Of a stretch of 20,124 bases of DNA, positions 17,115 to 20,124 are shown piece by piece (within the stretch, counting starts at the first letter, position 1; each line of letters starts with the position of its first letter). This DNA is from Paraprevotella stercoravium (GTDB lineage Bacteria; Bacteroidota; Bacteroidia; Bacteroidales; Bacteroidaceae). Position numbers and translations under genes: made by a program. The notes beneath the pieces are model-generated. The model was not told where the DNA came from. It ran no database searches and saw only the letters and a program-made list of their open reading frames with translations. The stretch spans positions 1-20,124 of the forward strand of contig JAHLFU010000265.1 of NCBI GenBank assembly GCA_018883665.1, given 5' to 3'.

Positions 17115-17975
17115 TTATCCGTAGATGATGTTACCGTTCTCGTCACGGTTCTCGTCAATGAATGACTTCTGATACTGAGTCATACCACGCAAAGACATAC
17201 CCATGTTAGAGAAACCACCGTCGTGGAACAGGTTCTGCATGGTTACCTTCTTGGTCAGGTCTGAGAACATAACGACACAGTAGTCAGCACACTCGTCAGC
17301 GCTGGCATCACCCAGAGGAGACATACGGTCGCTGAAGTCATACAGTCCGTCGAATCCCTTGATACCGCCACCGGCTGTAGTGAATGTAGGAGACTGAGAA
17401 ATGGTGTTGATACGAACGCCCTTCTCACGACCGTAGATGTAACCGAAGCTACGGGCGATAGACTCCAGCAAAGACTTGGCATCGGCCATATCGTTGTAAC
17501 CGAAGAAAGTACGCTGTGCAGCCACATAGCTCAACGCCAGGATAGAACCGTTCTCATTGATGGCATCCAGCTTCTTGGCCACCTGAATCATCTTGTGGAA
17601 TGAGATAGCCGAGATATCGAGAGTCTTACCCAGCAAGTTATAGTCCAGATCATCATAAGTACGCTTCTTGCGCATGTTGGCGCTCATAGCCACTGAGTGC
17701 AGCACGAAGTCGATCTTTCCACCCAAAGCCTCCTGAGCCTGTACGAACAGGTTGTTCAGGTCTTCTACTGAAGTTGCGTCAGCAGGAATCACAGTAGCGC
17801 CGGTTTTCTCAGCCAGTTCGGCGATAGTACCCATACGGCATGCCACCGGAGTATTTGTCAATACAATCTGCGCGCCCTCTTCAACGGCACGTTCAGCCAC
17901 CTTCCAAGCGATTGAAGCATCGTTCAACGCGCCGAAGATGATACCACGCTTGCCTTTCAATAAATTGTAAGCCAT
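17115..17975 (-). CDS. fabI: Enoyl-[acyl-carrier-protein] reductase
   Basis: A 286-residue NAD(P)H-dependent enoyl-ACP reductase of the SDR superfamily, the last step of each elongation cycle in type II fatty acid synthesis. Seen: the FabI-type nucleotide loop GALNDASIAWKVA (15-27), DATS (66-69), LHSVAM (92-97), and the catalytic pair Y160 and K167 in the arrangement Y150-x9-Y160-x6-K167 (SYVAAQRTFFGYNDMADAK), matching the FabI pattern. SPTFTTAGGGIKGF (195-208) is the substrate-binding loop region. It is about 25 residues longer than the E. coli protein, with a hydrophilic C-terminal tail (QKSFIDENRDENG), as in Bacteroidetes homologues. Single-gene unit with its own promoter and terminator, divergent from xpt. 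Confidence 0.97.
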   Translation of the reverse strand: MAYNLLKGKRGIIFGALNDASIAWKVAERAVEEGAQIVLTNTPVACRMGTIAELAEKTGATVIPADATSVEDLNNLFVQAQEALGGKIDFVLHSVAMSANMRKKRTYDDLDYNLLGKTLDISAISFHKMIQVAKKLDAINENGSILALSYVAAQRTFFGYNDMADAKSLLESIARSFGYIYGREKGVRINTISQSPTFTTAGGGIKGFDGLYDFSDRMSPLGDASADECADYCVVMFSDLTKKVTMQNLFHDGGFSNMGMSLRGMTQYQKSFIDENRDENGNIIYG

Positions 17976-18025
17976 AATATTCTTTATTCAGTTAAAAGTC
18001 GATATTAATTTTTCTAAAACCGTGG

Positions 18026-18054
18026 CAAAGGTAACTAAAAAATGCACATTTCAA
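18026..18054 (-). promoter_or_regulatory. fabI promoter (-33 and -7 elements)
   Basis: The minus strand has TACCTTTG (18026-18033), a perfect TAnnTTTG -7 box. TTG (18052-18054) lies 18 bases upstream as a partial -33 element. The -7 box ends 50 bases before the fabI ATG. It is divergent from the xpt promoter. Confidence 0.65.
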
Positions 18055-18087
18055 GAATGTTTTGTGCAATTTTTTCTGATTTTCTCA

Positions 18088-18128
18088 CTTTTCGGGGCTC
18101 CCGACGGTGTTCCGGCAGGCCCCAAAAG
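18088..18128. repeat. GC-rich inverted repeat between the divergent fabI and xpt promoters
   Basis: CTTTT (18088-18092) and GGGGC (18094-18098) pair with GCCCC (18119-18123) and AAAAG (18124-18128), with one bulged base. The interior can form CGG/CCG around TGTT. It lies upstream of both -7 boxes, so it should not be in either leader. It could be an operator or a leftover terminator; function unknown. Confidence 0.5.
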
Positions 18129-18185
18129 ATGAAATCCGCCGAAAATATGTTCCCCGGATTATGCCGTGGTGAAGAAAAAAGATAT

Positions 18186-18193
18186 TAACTTTG
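18186..18193 (+). promoter_or_regulatory. -7 promoter box of xpt
   Basis: TAACTTTG is a perfect TAnnTTTG match, 33 bases before the ATG at 18227. It overlaps an in-frame TTG at 18191, which argues against that upstream start. No strong -33 element. Confidence 0.65.
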
Positions 18194-18226
18194 CAGGAAT
18201 TAATCAATTCAATCGTATTTACCCCT

Positions 18227-18793
18227 ATGGAATTATTGAAAAAACGCATTCTTCAGGACGGAAAATGCTTCCCCGGCGGCATCCTGAAAGTGGACAGCTT
18301 TATCAATCATCAGATGGACCCCACCCTGATGTATGAAATCGGAAAAGAATTTATGGCGCGCTTCAAGGACCGCCCCATCAACAAGATCGTCACCATCGAA
18401 GCCAGCGGTATCGCTCCGGCCATCTTCGTGGGTTATCTGATGCACCTGCCCGTGGTGTTCATCAAGAAGAAACAGCCTAAGACGATGGAGAACATGCTCA
18501 CCTCTGTGGTACACTCTTTCACGAAAGACCGCGACTATACGGTGTGCATCAGCAGCAACTTCCTCTGTCCGGAGGACCATATCCTGTTTATCGACGACTT
18601 CCTGGCCTTCGGAAATGCAGCCAAGGGTGTGATTGACCTGTGCAAGCAGAGCGGCGCTACCATCGAAGGTATGGGCTTCATCATCGAAAAAGCCTTCCAG
18701 AACGGCCGCAAGGTAATGGAGGACGAGAATATCAAGGTAGAGAGCCTTGCCATTGTAGAAGACTTGAGCGACTGCAAGATTGTGTTGCGCTAA
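18227..18793 (+). CDS. xpt: Xanthine phosphoribosyltransferase
   Basis: A 188-residue type I phosphoribosyltransferase that converts xanthine and PRPP to XMP in purine salvage. The PRPP loop ILFIDDFLAFGNAA (119-132) is the Xpt-type DDFLAxG signature. EASGIAPAIFVGY (58-70) and FIKKKQPKT (78-86) are further Xpt blocks. The length is close to the B. subtilis enzyme (194). ATG at 18227 (MELLKKRI) is chosen because the in-frame TTG at 18191 lies in the promoter. The leader is only about 25-30 bases, so it has no room for the purine riboswitch that controls xpt in Firmicutes. Divergent from fabI, single-gene unit with terminator. Confidence 0.93.
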   Translation: MELLKKRILQDGKCFPGGILKVDSFINHQMDPTLMYEIGKEFMARFKDRPINKIVTIEASGIAPAIFVGYLMHLPVVFIKKKQPKTMENMLTSVVHSFTKDRDYTVCISSNFLCPEDHILFIDDFLAFGNAAKGVIDLCKQSGATIEGMGFIIEKAFQNGRKVMEDENIKVESLAIVEDLSDCKIVLR

Positions 18794-18831
18794 TCACCGC
18801 AAGCGCACGCGTTACGATAACAAACCAAGGG

Positions 18832-18880
18832 TCCCGCTTCGGAAAGTTTTTTATACACCGGAGCGGGATTCTCCTTTTTT
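18832..18880 (+). terminator. Rho-independent terminator of xpt
   Basis: The arms 18832-18842 and 18858-18868 (TCCCGCTTCGG with CCGGAGCGGGA) make an 11-bp stem with one G-T pair. TTCTCCTTTTTT follows. It begins 38 bases after the xpt stop. Confidence 0.85.
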
Positions 18881-19109
18881 ACAGAATAACATTTTAATAT
18901 TTATACATTCTGAGTTTTGAAAATATGCGCATGGAATATAAGATGAATCCAAAAAATCAAATCTCAGAGATTGTTTTTTCGCCTATCCATCTGTCAATAA
19001 ACGGGATATACGCTATTTCATCATTTTTCTGACGTCTCCATCCAGACTCATTTTACCTCCAAAATCCCTATTTTTCTGCTCATTTTATGGACTCCAAAAA
19101 TTCGTCCCG

Positions 19110-19164
19110 TCGATTTTTTCAATTCGTCCTGACGAATTGTTTCATTGGTCAGGACGAATTTTCT
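19110..19164. repeat. ATTCGTC inverted-repeat cluster
   Basis: AATTCGTCCTGAC (19121-19133) pairs perfectly with GTCAGGACGAATT (19148-19160) across a 14-base loop. The left arm is itself part of a smaller palindrome ATTCGTC-CT-GACGAAT (19122-19137). A diverged copy, ATTCGTCCCGTCGAT, starts at 19110. The nested symmetry fits a protein-binding operator or a hairpin. Confidence 0.65.
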
Positions 19165-19194
19165 ATCCCATGAGCCAAAATTATTGTATAAAAG

Positions 19195-19244
19195 CCGCAT
19201 ATATTCAGAAAATATGCGGATAATGAGTGAATATTTATGCGGAT
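19195..19244. repeat. ATATGCGG inverted and direct repeats
   Basis: CCGCATAT (19195-19202) is inverted as ATATGCGG (19212-19219) with a 9-base spacer. A further direct copy of TATGCGGA, as TTATGCGGA, occurs about 23 bases on (19236-19243), about two helical turns away. This could be a set of regulator half-sites. Confidence 0.5.
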
Positions 19245-19384
19245 TTCTCTCTAGATTATTGAAAATTCAAGATACAAGCTATGGTAAGAATCATAGCCTT
19301 ATAACATATATATAGGAATATTAACTTATTATTAACACTTAAACAAATAAAAAGCAGAATCCGGAAATAGTGAAGTATCATTAC

Positions 19385-19466
19385 ATGCTCTATTGACAAA
19401 ATAAAAGTGCTCAATCAGCAAAAAAGTGCTCATACAACAATTTGAAAAGTGCTCAATCGGCAAATA
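19385..19466. repeat. Four-copy direct-repeat array with core TGCTC
   Basis: Copies start at 19385 (ATGCTCTATTGACAAAA), 19407 (GTGCTCAATCAGCAAAA), 19426 (GTGCTCATACAACAATT) and 19449 (GTGCTCAATCGGCAAAT), a spacing of 22, 19 and 23 bases. Three copies are preceded by AAAA. The array ends about 45 bases upstream of the -33 element of the next gene. Spacing near two helical turns suggests cooperative protein binding on one DNA face. Confidence 0.65.
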
Positions 19467-19507
19467 GTATAAAACGCTAAAATTTTGCAGAAAAAGTATT
19501 TATAATA

Positions 19508-19539
19508 TTTGTGCCGGTAAATGCTATTTATTACTTTTG
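19508..19539 (+). promoter_or_regulatory. Consensus Bacteroidetes promoter of the OmpA-like gene
   Basis: TTTG (19508-19511) is followed after exactly 20 bases by TACTTTTG (19532-19539). This matches the -33 TTTG, 19-21 base spacer and -7 TAnnTTTG consensus completely, the best promoter in the window. The predicted leader to the ATG at 19571 is about 25 bases. Confidence 0.75.
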
Positions 19540-19570
19540 GAGAGTACAAAGATAATAAATTCAAGTTTAT

Positions 19571-20124
19571 ATGAGCAGAAAAATCATTTTTCTTACCCTG
19601 TTTCTGTGGCTGACGGCAGTAACTTTTCCTGTCTTTGCGCAGCAGAAAGCAGACACGACCTACACCTTCCGCTTCGTGCCGCAGAAGGACATGTTCTATG
19701 TTCCCTGGAACGGCAATGACATGGAACTTGCCCGTCTGCTGGAGTGCATTGAAAGCAACAAGACGGACATTCTTGACGGCAAGCTGCCGCTTTATGTCGA
19801 TGGCTACTGCAATTCCTTGAATGGCGAAAAAGAAAACCTCGCGATAGCCAAAATTCGCTCGAACCGTGTGAAATCAGAATTGATTACACGTGCGGGAATC
19901 AAGGAAGAAAGTTTCATCACCCGCAACCATCCGGCAGAGGGCGATTTCGTGACCGTGCGCCTGACGGTGCCGGCTGAAGAAACAACCGTATCAGATGTGG
20001 AAGCAGAGGCACAGCGCAAAGCTGAAGCCGAGCGTCTGGCTACGGAAAAACGTGCCGAACAGGAACGGCTTGCCGAAGAGCAGCGCAAGGCGGAAGAAGC
20101 CCGACTTGCCGCTGAAAAGGCAGA
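19571..20124 (+). CDS. OmpA-like, DUF3575-type cell-envelope protein, fimbria-associated (3' end beyond window)
   Basis: The first 184 codons of a gene that runs off the right edge. Seen: a Sec signal peptide (residues 1-23, ending VFA before QQ), then an OmpA-like domain (about 30-135) with YVDGYCNS (75-82) and NLAIAKIRSNRVKSELI (89-105). These resemble the TDxxG and NxxLSxxRAxxV parts of peptidoglycan-binding OmpA domains. A charged Ala/Glu/Arg helix with repeated AE-R(L) units starts near 140 and is still running at the edge. In Bacteroides, proteins with this N-terminus continue into a DUF3575 barrel domain and commonly head FimA/Mfa1-type fimbrial loci; that continuation is expected, not seen. 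The start is fixed by the signal peptide and the consensus promoter 31 bases upstream. Confidence 0.75.
   Translation, partial: MSRKIIFLTLFLWLTAVTFPVFAQQKADTTYTFRFVPQKDMFYVPWNGNDMELARLLECIESNKTDILDGKLPLYVDGYCNSLNGEKENLAIAKIRSNRVKSELITRAGIKEESFITRNHPAEGDFVTVRLTVPAEETTVSDVEAEAQRKAEAERLATEKRAEQERLAEEQRKAEEARLAAEKA

Larger units (their letters stand above)
18881..19507. other. Long AT-rich gene-free region with multiple short repeats
   Basis: No convincing coding region on either strand over about 690 bases up to 19571, unusual in this otherwise compact window. It holds an imperfect direct repeat (CTCATTTTA...CTCCAAAA near 19048 and 19071), the ATTCGTCC inverted repeats, the ATATGCGG repeats and the TGCTC array, which are listed separately. 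It probably contains the regulatory region of the downstream OmpA-like gene. Confidence 0.6.

Noticed and set aside
18191..18226. Upstream TTG start for xpt
   Set aside because: The codon overlaps the -7 box TAACTTTG, and the extra residues are not part of the family N-terminus.
18194..18226. Purine riboswitch in the xpt leader
   Set aside because: The leader is about 30 bases, far too short for the aptamer, and shows no conserved loop sequences.
19385..19466. CRISPR array
   Set aside because: Units are about 17 bases, imperfect, and 19-23 bases apart, leaving no room for spacers; no cas genes are present.
19500..19570. Invertible (phase-variable) promoter before the OmpA-like gene
   Set aside because: No long inverted repeats flank the promoter; the nearest inverted repeats (19121-19160) are both on one side and too close together to bound an invertible segment.

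Overview
The window is 20.1 kb of chromosome from a Bacteroidales bacterium, most likely Bacteroides or Phocaeicola. The evidence is the gene content (a Bacteroidetes-type LptD, a DUF4301 protein, the start of a DUF3575/fimbrial-type OmpA-like protein, lutABC, PurT) and the promoters. Seven upstream regions carry the Bacteroidetes -7 box TAnnTTTG (one of them with one mismatch), and one of these also has a TTTG -33 element 20 bases upstream. There are no rRNA or tRNA genes, no insertion sequence and no CRISPR array.

Layout. At 1-3147 (minus) is a two-gene unit: an HD-domain phosphohydrolase followed by lptD, which starts at TTG and runs off the left edge. At 3328-5541 (minus) is a RelA/SpoT homologue whose hydrolase domain has lost three of four metal ligands while the synthetase looks intact; it has its own promoter and terminator. 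Divergent from it, at 5659-8386 (plus), a DUF4301 protein and purT form an operon closed by a hairpin terminator. DUF4301 carries motifs strongly reminiscent of UDP-sugar pyrophosphorylases. At 8812-11545 (minus) is lutABC, a lactate oxidation operon with ATGA-type overlaps at lutA/lutB and, with the start chosen here, at lutB/lutC. It ends at a perfect 20-bp stem.

At 11660-16961 (minus) a 1079-residue coiled-coil protein of unknown function is followed by an M13-family lipoprotein peptidase with degenerate substrate motifs. At 17115-17975 (minus) is fabI, with its own promoter and terminator, divergent from a xanthine phosphoribosyltransferase gene (18227-18793, plus) that also ends in a clear terminator. 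About 690 bases of AT-rich, gene-free DNA follow (18881-19570). This stretch is full of short inverted and direct repeats and leads into a consensus promoter and a truncated OmpA-like, probably fimbria-associated, gene at the right edge.

Most of the window is core metabolism and envelope biology: LPS export, fatty acid synthesis, purine synthesis and salvage, stringent response, and lactate oxidation. The least explained parts are the DUF4301 protein, the coiled-coil protein with its unusual C-terminal domains, the altered M13 peptidase, and the repeat-rich spacer before the last gene.
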